NCBI GenBank assembly: GCA_947685225.1
Contig: CANTUV010000053.1
Coordinates: 2,589,501 to 2,653,500, forward strand
Direction: 5' to 3'
Source: Garcia nutans
Lineage: Eukaryota > Streptophyta > Magnoliopsida > Malpighiales > Euphorbiaceae
DNA length: 64,000 nucleotides
A program made the translations under genes and the position numbers. The notes beneath the pieces are model-generated. The model did not search any database. It worked only from the letters and a program-made list of their open reading frames with translations, and had not been told where the DNA came from. Within the stretch, counting starts at the first letter, position 1, and each line of letters starts with the position of its first letter. Positions 1 to 11,058 of this stretch are shown here, piece by piece.

Positions 1-158
1 TATCATACTTTCTTTTCTTTTTAATTTCATCTTTAATATATCCTAGCTAATTTCATATATGATGTACATATATACATAATATTATCACCAACCCCAATGC
101 ATCACCAATACTCAAAACCAATATATTAATACACCCACATTATATATACCATACCAAT

Positions 159-357
159 CATTATTGCAATATACACTTTACATATCATACCAATTATTAT
201 TGCAATACACACATTACATATCATACCACTCATTATTGCAATACACACATTACATATCATACCACTCATTATTGCAATACACACATTACATATCATACCA
301 CTCATTATTGCAATACACACATTACATATCATACCACTCATTATTGCAATACACACA
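159..357. repeat. 36-bp tandem repeat, about 5.5 copies
   Basis: A 36-base unit (core ATTATTGCAATACACACA, then a TTACATATCATACCACTC-type half) repeats head to tail. The first two units are slightly diverged and the last three nearly identical. Because 36 is divisible by three it creates repetitive open frames on both strands that are not genes. It lies inside the LTR of copy 1. Confidence 0.9.
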
Positions 358-479
358 ATCAATATTTCAATACTTGCATTTCACATTGACAATAAAGACA
401 GACTCGGGCCCAAAACACTAATATGCCATTCAACTTTCAGAGTTAATGCTTTGGTTTAATTATCACATTTATCATTATC

Positions 480-715
480 CCAACTAGGCTTCAAGGATTA
501 GGTTCAACCAAGCTTCAAGGGGAACAAAGCATGCTAAGTATCAACCCAACTTGGCTTCAAGAACCAATCCAACCTAGCTTCAAGGGTTGTAACATCTCAA
601 TTAGGCTTCAAGGGCTAGACCCAACCAAGCTTCAAGGGGAGTAAAACATGTTAAACTTCAACCCAACTTGGCTTCAAGGATCAAGTCCAACCTAACTTCA
701 AGAGATTGTTACTAT
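480..715. repeat. Degenerate GGCTTCAAG repeats inside the LTR
   Basis: Short imperfect repeats built on CAACTTGGCTTCAAGG and CCAACCAAGCTTCAAGGGG occur about eight times. The same block is found at 48296-48525 and, reverse complemented, at 3300-3475. It is therefore an old internal feature of this LTR family. Confidence 0.8.
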
Positions 716-1633
716 TAGGCATGCCACCAACAACAAAACTCTGAAAATGAATAACATATTAGACACATAATTCATTGATCAATTCATCATCAATATCATT
801 CACAATTCCCATCATCATTTAGGCAAACATGCCTCACATGTCTCAATTGAACTGTCATAGCCAATCACAATGGCTTCACAACATATCATATCTCAATCCA
901 TAGGATACATATAACATTATTGATATAACATTTCAAAATATATTATTCATATAATACATTGTCATTCACAATGCATATAACATAACATTTCATCATTTCT
1001 CAAAACACACTAACACCATTCATTATTAGAACATTTATCATAACAAATTGCACATACCTTAAGAATGATCCTCATTTCTTCCTACCTTTCCATTTCATAT
1101 TTCATCCTTTATATTTATATATATAAAGTGATTTACATTCTTCATTTACATCCATAATATAATAGCTTATTTAACACTTTCATCCCAATGTGTAAATGTT
1201 CAAAGACATATAAGGATATACAATCAAATAGGGTTTATGCTTACCTTGTTAATGATCTTCACATCCTTCACATCATTATCATCACCTTAGTCCAATTATA
1301 TTAACAATATAGTAAACCACTTAACACATTTGCAAACAAATGTGTTAAGCCTCAAATCATGTAAATAAATACAATCATATGTATTGGTACTTACCTCAAG
1401 AACTATTACCATCCATCTATACATTTCCTCTTCCAAGAATTCTCAACAATTAGGTTAATGCAACACAATCTCTTCAAAACCTAATCCAAAGATCATTATT
1501 CATAGGTTTAAAATCATCCACATACATTTGTTTAGGTCATTCTTTGATACAAAGTATTTAGAGTGTATATAAAATGTTTAGGAGCAAAAGACTTTTGAAG
1601 AATCAAACAATGCATGAAGAACCAAAAACCATC

Positions 1634-1925
1634 ACAGTAGCAAACACACCCAAGGGACACGACCAAGCTTGTGGCCGTGTCTCTCAAGACCAAAACTTCC
1701 CGAGGCAGACACAGGCAAGGACACGGCCGTGTCTCTTAACACAACTCAGGCAGTAGCAAACACATTCAAAGGACACGGCCAAGCTTGTGGCCATGTCACC
1801 CCAAAACCTATCCAACACGGCCAAAATTCTCTAGACTTGGCCGTGTCTCTCAAAAATAATAAGTCTTGGCCGTGTCTCAACTTGCTTTTGGCCGTGTCAC
1901 TCAAGAACAAAACCCTAATTGTGGC
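1634..1925. repeat. Palindromic CACGGCC / GGCCGTG block
   Basis: GC-rich half-sites GACACGGCC and GGCCGTGTC alternate with short spacers such as AAGCTTGT, so each pair could fold as a hairpin. Related blocks are at 15090-15340, 24575-24945 and 49018-49285. The contrast with the AT-rich surroundings is strong. Confidence 0.8.
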
Positions 1926-2780
1926 CAAAACACTTCTAATGGCATTTAGACACAATATGCACAACATAAACTCAATCCAATGGATGTAATCAAAGTCATT
2001 AACACTTATTTTGCATGTTTAACACAATATTCACAATTAACCATACATTTAATCATTCACCAATTCAAAACCCTAAAACCAACTTAACTCTTGATCCTTC
2101 ACAATCAACATCCACTTAAACTTACAATCTTCACAACCAAACCAACACCAATTCAACCTTTTAACTTACAATCAATACTAACACTTATAACACAACTCAA
2201 ACACACCAAATCACAAAATCAACAAACCCTAATTCACTTCACACACAACTTCAAAATAACCAAGAAAAATAAGAGAATACTTACCTTAAATGAAGAAATT
2301 CCACAAATCTTTAACCAAATCCTTTGTTTCCTTCTTCAATTTAATTCTTGCATCAAGAACACCTCTTTTGCTCTCTCCTTTCTTGAATGGCCGGCACACC
2401 AAAGAGAAGAAAAGAAAAATAAACAAAAGTCAACTTCCTCTTCTTCTTTAAATCTCCACCAAGAGATTTTAACCAAGCAATTACCTATATACCCTTTTCC
2501 ATTTAACTTAACTTTTGTCACTTGTATGCCCATAATAGTAATTTCACATATCCAAATAAATATCCTCTTTTATTGACTCTCCCTTTTGACTAATGTATAT
2601 GTTAGTTATACCACCATATACCCAACATATACATTTCTCTCTACACCTTACTTTCCTTTTTAAAACAACACATACACATTCTCTTTTAATTTCTTTCCTC
2701 TTTCAAATCAAATATACATTCAATCCAATTAAAACAACAACAATATTCAAAACTTCTAGGGCATACATGGGGATATAACA

Positions 2781-4210
2781 ATAATGATCCAAACAAATGT
2801 ATGTGGAACATACATTCATATGATGTTGAGATGTTAGCACACATTTGATGATAATGATGAAGCATATGAACAATGTTAGGCTACATGCATTGTGAATGGT
2901 AATATGATATGTACTTTGAAATGTGGTATCAATAATGCATATGATATTACATGATTAAGGTTAGGTATTATGCATTGAAAACTTGTGAATGGCAATGTGT
3001 TATAGGAATAATGTATCTTGAAATGTTATACCAATGATGATGCTATGTGAATAACATGAATTGTGATTTGAGATATAGTGAGATGTAAGATCAATGTGTT
3101 TGGTGATAATGATGCAAATGTAATTGAAGCCATTGTGATTGGCTATGTTGATGCAATTGAAAGAAATAAGGCATGTTGCCTAAATGATTATGAGAATTGA
3201 GAATGGAAATGATAATTAAATAATAATTGAATTGTGTGGCTAATGTGTTATTCCATTTTCAGATTATGTTGTTGGTGGCATGCCTAATAATGGTAACAAT
3301 CTCTTGAAGTTAGGTTGGATTTGATCCTTGAAGCCTAATTGAGATGTTGCAACCCTTGAAGCTAGGTTGGATTGGTTCTTGAAGCCAAGTTGGGTTGATG
3401 CTTAGCATGCTTTGCTCCCCTTGAAGCTTGGTTGAACCTAAATCCTTGAAGCCTAGTTGGGATTATGATAATGATAAATGTGATAACAAAACCAAAGCAT
3501 TAACTCTGAAAATTGAATAGCATATTAGTGTGTTTTGGGCCCATGCTTGTCTTTGTTTAATGTGAGTCATGAATGATAACTTGATTGATTAATGAAGGAG
3601 ATGGAAAGATGTTGAAATGTGGTATGTTTATATGGTTGTGATTTGTGATGTGCAAAGGTGTGATGTTAGCTTTTCACCTATGTTGTTGCCTTTATTGATA
3701 ACATGTGTGACATTGCATTGCACTAGAGCATAATATTAGCATGATTTGTCTTACTAAGCCGTTGGCTTAGCGCGATAGTGTTGATCGCGCAGGTAACAGA
3801 GTTGAACCCGAGAGCTCCTCGAGACCGAGTGAGAGTAGAAATTGAAGAGTTTATTTTGGGACTTAAAGATCAGAGAAAGCTGCCAATCATGTATAACTTC
3901 TTTATATTTTGTAAATATTGTTTATAATGTGAATATATATATATATATTTAAATATGGATTTAAATGCTTTCATATATGTAACTATTTTATAAATTCCGC
4001 TGCGTACTAAATAAACATATTTATATCTACTTTGTTTTATTTTACAAGTTAATTACTTATTATCTATATTGTATACTGAAAAAGATTATGATATCATTTA
4101 AAAATGTGTTCTTGAATGTTACGAAAAATACGTAGCATTCCTATATTCGATACATGTATACTACATTGTGGTGTATGTAGTGTGTATGTATTGGGTGTGG
4201 GGGTGTTACA
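2781..4210 (+). mobile_element. Tekay-like LTR, copy 2, 3' half
   Basis: This is the 3' half of an LTR of the same family as copy 1, in the opposite orientation. It contains the GGCTTCAAG repeats (3300-3475), the typical CTAAGCCGTTGGCTTAGCGCG motif region near 3752-3790, and the end GGGTGTTACA at 4210. Its 5' half is missing at 2781, exactly where copy 1 ends. The simplest reading is that copy 1 inserted into copy 2 and the rest of copy 2 lies left of the window. The next bases CCAAC would be its target duplication, but the partner is outside the window. Confidence 0.7.
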
Positions 4211-6164
4211 CCAACCCCCTAATGGGTTCAGAAAGTTGGATACGTGTGGGGAAGGTGAGAAATGACTTAGCACCCCCCACAACGCCCGGTTCATTTGGAA
4301 CCGGCCTCCTTTGCAGGTATTAATATTATAAAATTCTTAAATATAACAATATTACCCATACTACATGCAACAATTAAAATAAAGCATCATTATATTAAAA
4401 TCAAAGCAATGTCCAAACAAAATAAATAAATGGACACCCATCCGAGGATGAAAATATGTCCTTACATCGTCCATGTCTAAAACTAAATAGGACACCCACC
4501 AAAAGGTGGAAACGTGTCCTTTACATTGGTCCAAAGTATAAAAGCAATTTAGATTACATGATGCTTAATACATGAGGTACCCAACATATAGAAACATACA
4601 TCTTACAAAATTTTGAAATCAAAACAAATCAATAAAAGTAAACATCCATTCATGATAAACAAATCAAATATCAAAATTAAATAAATCATTCATCAAAGAC
4701 ATCAAACATCAATCAAAATATATGATAAACAATCATCCAATTTAAATAAAATAGTAAGTATATAAACTTTAGGGTTCATGTATCAATTAGGGTTTCTTGG
4801 ATTTTATGTTTAACAATTAGGGTTTAAGTAAATAAGATTGAAGCTTATGAAAATAAAATAAAATCTTTAGATATTTGAAAGGAACAAGCTACTGTAATGA
4901 TTTGGAAAATAGAATTAATTAAGATTTATGGTTTGAATAAATTAGGGTTTAGGTTTGCATTTTGAATAAAGCTACTGTATTTTGAATAATCATAATAAAG
5001 GAAGTTAAACATAAAGACTTATAATACACAAATAAATATTGACCCCTTTGATGAGCCCATACGATGGTCTCTCTAGCCGGTTAGTGGGCAGGGGTCAAAG
5101 GGGCAGCGCCCCTTGCTGTGTCGGGGGCCGCACCCCGGAAGATTTTAAAAATTGGCTTTTAGGGTTGTTGGTTTTGGTGTTGAAAATTAAGATTTTAGGG
5201 TTTAAGATTTAGAAAATAGGGTTTCAAAATTGGAAGAAACAAGCTACTGTAAATCTTAGAAAAATAGATTTGGTTAGGGTTTTAAGAAAACAGATTATTG
5301 TTTTGTGGTTTTAGAAAAGTGTAATTAGGGTTTTATATTTAAAAAGTTAGTTTTACTGGTATTAAGGTTTTTAGGGTTTTGAAAAATAGTTTTTAGGGTT
5401 TCAAATAGAGTTTGGATGGTAAGTAAAACAATTGATCATTTATTGCATGTTTAAGCAATTAATCCAATTTGAATGATGAAGCTACTGTAAAGATTAGCAA
5501 AGAAATAGATATTCAAACCTCCGTTGTTGGTTCCACCACAATCTTTTGAATTTTGGTCGAACAATAATAAAGACAGTGTAGGCTGCCTTTGATGGATTGT
5601 TGTTGCTTGCTCACTGCCTCTTGCTCCTTCAAGGTTTTCTTTTTTTCTTTTTCTTTTTTGTTGAGAAAATCCAAAAGTCCAAAGTCCAATAAAAAATTTC
5701 ATATCCAAAAATTTTGAGCTCCAAAAGTCCTCAAAAATTGCCCTCCTTTTTAAAGATCAAAAGTCCCTTTCTATGTGTTTTAATGTGGTATTTATAGGAA
5801 AAAAAATTAAAACCTAATACTAATTGGTTAAGGAAATAAAAACCTTTTAGGAAATTAAATTAAAAACCAAGTGGAATAGGGTTTTGGCAAAATTGTGCAT
5901 GGGCCAGGCGTGCGAAAGTGCGCTGGCAAAAAAAAAATGTTGCGAGTGCTGCTGGCTTAGGCACGGGCCAGGCCAATTCCTGTGGTGAATTGGCCCAAGC
6001 CAATTTGTTGTCGATTTTTATTTATTTATTATTTATTATCCTTTTTATCATTGCTTTTTTTATTTTTATTAAAAATAAATATTATTTAATTAAAACACCA
6101 TAAAAATTATTTTGAATTCTTTAAAAATATCGGATTGGACTGGGTCAAAAATTAAGGGTCTACA
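4211..6164 (-). mobile_element. Tat/Ogre-type LTR, minus orientation, truncated
   Basis: On the minus strand this starts at 6164 with TGTAGACCCTTAATTTTTG, the same start as the Tat-type LTRs at 52225 and 62967. It shares their internal blocks: the GGACACCCA...GTGTCC segments near 4430-4530 match 53400-53580, and the CCCCCTAATGGGTTCAGAAAG block at 4217 matches 52066-52090. The last part of the LTR (about 190 bases by comparison with 53760-53950) is missing at 4211, where the Tekay-like LTR copy 2 abuts. No coding sequence is attached, so this is a solo or nested LTR remnant. It holds many TTAGGGTTT boxes and a GC-rich palindromic patch. Confidence 0.75.
5086..5140. repeat. GC-rich palindromic patch in the Tat-type LTR
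   Basis: GGGGCAGCGCCCC (5100-5112) and GGGGGCCGCACCCC (5123-5136) are short near-perfect palindromes in otherwise AT-rich DNA. Such patches are common in the transcribed leader part of plant gypsy LTRs. A structural role is only a guess. Confidence 0.6.
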
Positions 6165-6681
6165 CAACTGCACATATGTAAATATTTGTATTTTGTGAAA
6201 CTTGTTATAGATATGTACATTATGTTTTCAAACAATAAAATGATGAAAATTTAAAGTATTTAGATTAAATGTGTGAATTTAGTATGTTTTTTATATATTG
6301 CTATATATATTTAAATATATATTTGATTATTTGAAGGAATTTTTGAGGAGTAATGGAGAATTGGATGAATGCAGATATTTGGGAGTGTATTTCTTTTACA
6401 GATTGAGTAATTTGATTTTTGGGAAACATCCAAAAAATAGACATAACTCTGACAAATTTTTTTCAGAGATTTTTCTTTAAAACATGTGTTTTTAGTAACT
6501 AATTTGTTTATGTACATTTTCATTTATATATTAAAGTATATTTTAAGGATTTAAACTAATTTTTTATAATTATGGAAATTTGTAAATGGGAGAAAATTAT
6601 GACATTCTTGTATTTTGTATGCTTATTTTACATAATGCGGGGTGTATGTATTGTACGTATACAAGGTATAAGGTTGTTACA
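6165..6681 (+). mobile_element. 3' end of a Tekay-like 5' LTR
   Basis: The sequence matches the last 500 bases of the solo LTRs at 12637-17706 and 22059-27528, including the TTTTTTCCAGAGATTTT stretch and the end GTATAAGGTTGTTACA at 6681. It is followed directly by a primer site, so it is a 5' LTR in plus orientation. Its 5' part is missing where the Tat-type LTR ends at 6164. This copy fixes the sense orientation and primer type for the whole LTR superfamily in the window. Confidence 0.75.
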
Positions 6682-6688
6682 TTTATTT

Positions 6689-6701
6689 TGGTATCAGAGT
6701 C
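6689..6701 (+). other. Primer binding site, initiator tRNA-Met type
   Basis: TGGTATCAGAGTC begins seven bases after the LTR end at 6681. TGGTATCAGAGC is the usual plant retrotransposon site for initiator methionine tRNA, so one base differs near the end. Confidence 0.8.
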
Positions 6702-6852
6702 AAGGTTTGAGATTCTCAGCCTAGGTGGATTTTTAAGAGAGAGGAAGAAGATTTTAAATGTGATTTTAAAGTGTCATACATGTATATGCACTAGCATTTA
6801 GATTGGTCTCTAATGTAGTGAAATTTGTTGTGATTACATATATAAATTGTGA

Positions 6853-7060
6853 TGGCATCCCGGACACATGGCTCCAATGAGAGTAGTGCAAAGAGTATTT
6901 TTCTTGGAGAGGGTAGAGTTTGAGCCAGTGAAGAGATTTCAAGAGAGGCATCAGTATCAGCTAGACCAGCAGCTCAGGAGTCACCTCCAGTTTGGTTATA
7001 GCAAATGGCGAAGTTGCTTCGTCGGGCTCTGGTACAGGAGCTGCCGGCTATAATTTGGTG
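6853..7060 (+). pseudogene. Possible gag leader remnant of a Tekay-like element
   Basis: An ATG at 6853 opens a short frame beginning MASRTHGSNESSAKS. It lies about 150 bases downstream of the primer site, where gag is expected to start. The frame is soon broken by TAG and the sequence stops resembling an element interior near 7060, where a different LTR begins. No zinc knuckle or other gag core is left. The assignment rests on position only. Confidence 0.35.
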
Positions 7061-7595
7061 ATGATCTCACTTAATCTAATGAATTCTCCTATAATTTTTA
7101 AGTTATATGTGAATTTTCCTTGGTTTTTACTTAGGTTGATGGAAGAATTTGAAAGAAGAAGAAATTTGGCTATGGAGGAAGAGGAAGGTAGGTTTGGTGA
7201 TGGGAAGAAGAAGAAAGAATTTTCTAGTTGCACATATATATAGTATTTAGGGTTTTATAAGGTGTGATGCTCACACCAAAACTTTGGTTCACCTACTTTC
7301 TTAAATTATTTTTAAATTTGATTTTTAATTTCATGAAATTGTAAAAATAATTAATTTAATTAATTTAAAGTTCTAGTACCCATATTTCTCGCCCCTATTC
7401 AATAAAATTCGATTCTAGAGTCAAAAGGGTATTTTTGTAAAATTTTATTGCTTTAAGATTCTTTTTCAAAAGTACCAATTTTGTTTATACTCATTTTTCC
7501 ACCTATTTCAAATGCTCGTGTCACTCTCAATATTATACACAATCCAATATCCATATAATTCGAAAAATCACTGTTTAAAAATTTCAAACATTACA
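7061..7595 (-). mobile_element. LTR fragment of a third gypsy family
   Basis: On the minus strand this starts at 7595 with TGTAATGTTTGAAATTT, followed by AAACAGTGATTTTTCGAATT, a start typical of plant gypsy LTRs. It contains an inverted GGTGTGAGCATCACACC. It ends without a recognisable 3' end near 7061, so it is truncated. CATCA follows the start on the plus side, and no partner duplication is visible. Confidence 0.5.
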
Positions 7596-7599
7596 CATC

Positions 7600-9047
7600 A
7601 TCAACGCCCAAGCGACTAAAATGAGAACGTAATCCACCAAATAGCGGCATATATTCATTTTCTTTGTTGTTGTTGTTCCATCAAACCCTAATAGTGCAGG
7701 CTATGAGGAGTGAGTCCCTCAACACGAGACTGGTGTAGCTAAGGTACTCATAGGTCTAGATTTGCATCAAAAGAAAATTCATAGTGAATACGAAGTGCAG
7801 GCAAGGAAAAAGAATAAAGTAAGGGTAAAGAAATACCTTCCAAATGATATGAGTACTCCTAAGGAAAAGCGGGTCCCCTGAGATAACTCACCTATCCCTT
7901 GATACATTATGCTAAGCACTGCTCCTCCCCTTTCATATGTAAAGACCATGGTAAGATCTTGGAGACTCCAGAGGATGCCTAGATACACACTATCATGGAA
8001 TGAATGTTGAAAGCTACACCTATAGATCATGAGTAGTACAGACCAGGCTAGTTGGTCAGCCGATGGCCCAAGTAGATCCACCAGAAGGCTACTAACATGA
8101 TTACATAAACATGTGCACTAAACATGTGTAAAGTTGCTTGGAGGGTGGCCTCTAATCTATATATATACTTCTTCTTGAGATAGGATTTACCAGTTGTTGA
8201 AGCACTCCATAGATTGGGTATTGAATCTAATGTCAGTGATGGCAGTGAGGTCGAGCAGTGAGGTCGGTCACCATCAACTCGCTACAATGGAAGTGGAAGG
8301 TATTGGTGATATCCCACCATCACTCTCCAAGAGCCTTTAGAAAGGGGAATGTTCCCAAGAGTGGAAGTATCCAACTCAAGGAACCTCAAAAAGCCGAAGG
8401 GCTTAATCAATTGAGTAACCTCCTGCCAAAGTTCCATTTCGGCTAGATTACCCCAATTGCACCTTATCCTCAGGCTGGTAGACTTTTGAAAATTTAACCA
8501 AGCAAGTACAATAACATTATACATTGTCTAAATATTTTTTGATATGCTAACTACACTATCCACAACAAAAGGCATGGAAAAGGGCATTTTTTGTTATTTT
8601 GTAGGTCGTAGAAGGAAACACATGTAATTTTCATGTAAGACTTTAAAAAGGGTAAGTGGAAGTCATATTGTACCAGTTAAATATAATTTGTTATGCTAAT
8701 TTGACATTCTACACCAAAAAATGTGAGAAAGGGCATTTTTATAATTTTACATATGTCTAACAGTGCAGTGTTTCATGTCAAAGCATCACTCAGATGGCCT
8801 AGATATAGACCAAGCATAAAAGCACCAAAAATTGTAGGCAATTTTGTCAAGTTGAGCAAAAGTGAAAATTTTGAAAGTTCATGGCTTAAATGCAATTTCT
8901 AAAAATATTGGGGCAAAACTATAAATAATAAAAGTTGCAAAAGAATTAAAATACCTCTAGTGAGCCTATGACTGAAGCATGCCGGTCGTGCTCCACTAAT
9001 AAGTTGTTCTACTATGCTTGTCTTGAGTGCCTTAAAGAAGAAGCCAT
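7600..9047 (-). pseudogene. Broken plant mobile domain (PMD) gene, copy 2
   Basis: PMD proteins are plant proteins often carried by transposons; a few (MAIN, MAIL1) are host regulators. An ATG at 9047-9045 opens MASSLRHSRQA and is stopped by TAG at 9014-9012. The first exon would end at 8955 before GTATTTTAATTC. A second coding block (8524-8282) reads ELWQEVTQLIKPFGFLRFLE, which resembles the start of the PMD. It is followed in another frame by DLTAITDIRF, like the domain's conserved turn. A third block (8081-7779) reads VYLGILWSLQDLTM and GGAVLSIMYQGIGELSQGT, like the middle of the domain. At least one stop and two frame changes make it a pseudogene. The mapping of blocks to the domain is by eye; the class is likely, exon borders are not firm. 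Confidence 0.6.
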
Positions 9048-9144
9048 TTGGGAAGTTGAGAGAATTTAAGAGAAAAGAGAAATTAAACAGATCAGCAAAA
9101 TTTGGCAAATGATGAAGAATGAGAAAAATGAAGGTGGTCCCTCC

Positions 9145-9152
9145 TTTATATA
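9145..9152 (-). promoter_or_regulatory. TATA box of PMD copy 2
   Basis: TATATAAA on the minus strand lies about 100 bases upstream of the ATG at 9047. A CT-rich leader between them is typical of a plant 5' untranslated region. PMD copy 3 has the same layout. Confidence 0.55.
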
Positions 9153-9159
9153 GGGGTTG

Positions 9160-9521
9160 GTACCAAAATTCAAATGGACATTCAAGGACCGTTTCAACTC
9201 TGATATTAGAGCTGTCTAAAGCAGTGTGACCATAATTGTACCCTTTACATGATGATATAGTTATAGTTTCAGAAACTGAAAAACACTACAAGTAGTTGTA
9301 GAAACCGACTGCAAAGTCATAGAAAATTCAATAAGATGAAAGGTAGTTGATTCCAATAAGGTACATACTTCTCATTTTGGATTAAAAATGGTAAAAATCA
9401 CTCTTAGTCTTGATGAAATGAATTTTAATTCACAGTTCACTTCCATCATCCCAACCTTAGAAACTAAGACTGCCATGATGGGTGCAGATATGAACCTAAA
9501 CAATTTTCACTATAAAATTAA
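9160..9521. other. Upstream region of PMD copy 2, no recognised feature
   Basis: This holds no open frame, repeat or known element end that I can support. It lies between the PMD copy 2 promoter and the Mutator-like element. The 9-bp target copy TAAAATTAA of that element is at 9513-9521. Confidence 0.4.
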
Positions 9522-10134
9522 GGGAGAAGGTGCATTTTTTCCCCTCATGTTATAGTAAGAATATATAGTTGCCCTTAAATAAAATTTTGGGACAAATATA
9601 CTAAGATTTTGAAAAAAAATCAACTATTTTTGCCCCTTTACTAACGGAATTCATTAACGGATTTCTAATATGTTAGTGGCATTAACATGGCATAAATAAA
9701 CTAACAAAATTCAATCTATTGGGTCCCATTTTGTAAGTGATAAATTTATTAAAATATAAATAAAAATAAAATACAAAAATAAAAAGTAAACATAAAATAC
9801 ATAAACTTTAAGAAGCTCAGGAGTATTATAGAAGCACGACCTAGGAAACCTCTGTCTTCAAAATGATTTTCTTTGACCAAATATGATTTTTATAATATAA
9901 TATAGTAATCATTTTTCTTCAATTCTTCTCTGTTCAAAAATCCTTTTAAATGACAATCTCTATAAAGATTTGAGAATAATTTTTTGCCTAAATTTCTACA
10001 AAAATAAAAGCCTTTGATCTAAACAATTTTGGAATAAAAAATGGCCTCTAGAGTTTCGCTGAAGAGCAAAGAATAACAACAACAAGAAAATGAAAGGAGA
10101 GAGAAAATACGGTAGTAATGGAAAAAATAATAAA

Positions 10135-10174
<40 letters not shown>

Positions 10175-11049
10175 TTTCATAGCAACCACCATCGTCACGA
10201 ATTCCAACCCTTTTAATTTTCCTTTCTCTTTTTCCAAATCTTTATGAATATTTTTTTGTTAAATTTTATGTTTTCTTTGGAAAATATAAAAATTCCTCTT
10301 GTTCTTTATTTTTATTGTGATATTGTTTATAATTTTTTTTCTTGAAATGATTGATCTGGGTGTTTTGCATTTGTGTTTCGAGAGATGGGTTCTTGTTCTC
10401 TTTTTGGCCTTTGCTGGAAAATTTTTCTTTTGATCGATTTTGGGTTAGATTTGCTTTGGTCTATTTTAACTATTTAATCTGAATAAACTTAATGATCTTT
10501 GAGGATTTTTTGTAATCATAATTGGATAAAATCATTTAAAAGAGGAAAATCCAGTGTTTAAGGATTCAATATGCTTGCAAATGATTAGAAAAAAAAAGTT
10601 TAAAAGAGGAAGATATAGGTTGAATTCAAATTCTACTAATATAGAGTCTTTACTCTTTCTTTTTATAGATTCCTCTCTCCTAAAATGGCAAGAATGCATT
10701 TCATTCTAGAAAGATAAAATTTATTTTTATTTTGTTTACTTATGATAGAGAATTTGGATTTATTTATTATTATTATCAATTATGACCAAAGAGATATTTG
10801 ATATGGCAAGGAAGACTTTCTTCAAGCTGGGACTCACTATAAATAAATTATTAATTTAGTTGACTTTTATAATTTTGACCTTGCCAAGTCAAATGCCACT
10901 AATGGATCAGAAATCCATTAATAGATCTCGTCAATAAAGGGGCAAAAATATTGTTTTTTTCAAAATTCTAATATATTTGTCCCTAAATTTTATTTAAGGG
11001 AAAATATGTACTTTCTCTATAACATGAGAGAAAAAATTCATATTCTCTC
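9522..11049. mobile_element. Non-autonomous Mutator-like element with long inverted ends
   Basis: The 1528-base element is flanked by exact 9-bp duplications TAAAATTAA (9513-9521 and 11050-11058), the length typical of Mutator-like transposons. The ends are inverted repeats of about 150 bases. The left end GGGAGAAGGTGCATTTTTTC matches the right end read backwards, GAGAGAATATGAATTTTTTC. Further in, both carry CCCTTAAATAAAATTT and TTTTTGCCCCTTTA. No transposase frame is present, so it depends on another element. The interior (9700-10850) has a GA run and a stretch that looks like the leader and first intron of a plant gene, which would fit a Pack-MULE. The source gene is not recognised. Confidence 0.8.
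10138..10171. repeat. (GA)n microsatellite
   Basis: About 16 GA dinucleotides in a row lie inside the Mutator-like element. On the minus strand this is a CT run of the kind often found in plant 5' untranslated regions. Confidence 0.95.
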
Positions 11050-11058
11050 TAAAATTAA

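Larger units (their letters stand above)
1..2780 (-). mobile_element. Tekay-like Ty3-gypsy LTR, copy 1, cut by window start
   Basis: This is an LTR of a family seen four times in the window (also 2781-4210, 14285-16862 and 47615-50311). Read on the minus strand it starts at 2780 with TGTTATATCCCC, where the complete copy at 47615-50311 starts TGTAATATCCC. Its blocks run in the same order as in that copy: a GGCCGG site beside a purine/pyrimidine tract, palindromic CACGGCC blocks, and GGCTTCAAG repeats. By comparison its 3' end should lie roughly 200 bases before base 1, so the element is incomplete here. Sense orientation is taken from a related LTR at 6165-6681 that is followed by an initiator-Met primer site. 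Assignment to the Tekay/Del chromovirus lineage is inference from LTR length, primer type and end sequence. Confidence 0.75.

Noticed and set aside
159..357. CRISPR-like array
   Set aside because: Units are head to tail without unique spacers, in a plant LTR.
126..421. Overlapping repetitive open frames on both strands
   Set aside because: They arise from a 36-bp tandem repeat whose length is divisible by three; no promoter or domain.
2091..2576. 161-residue frame on the plus strand
   Set aside because: AT-rich, Thr/Asn/Gln/Leu-rich and within an LTR; no domain.
1..4210. A single giant palindrome or terminal-inverted-repeat transposon
   Set aside because: Each arm is an LTR with TG/CA ends of a family found singly at 14285 and 47615.
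6689..6701. tRNA-Met gene fragment
   Set aside because: Only the primer-site complement is present, directly after an LTR.
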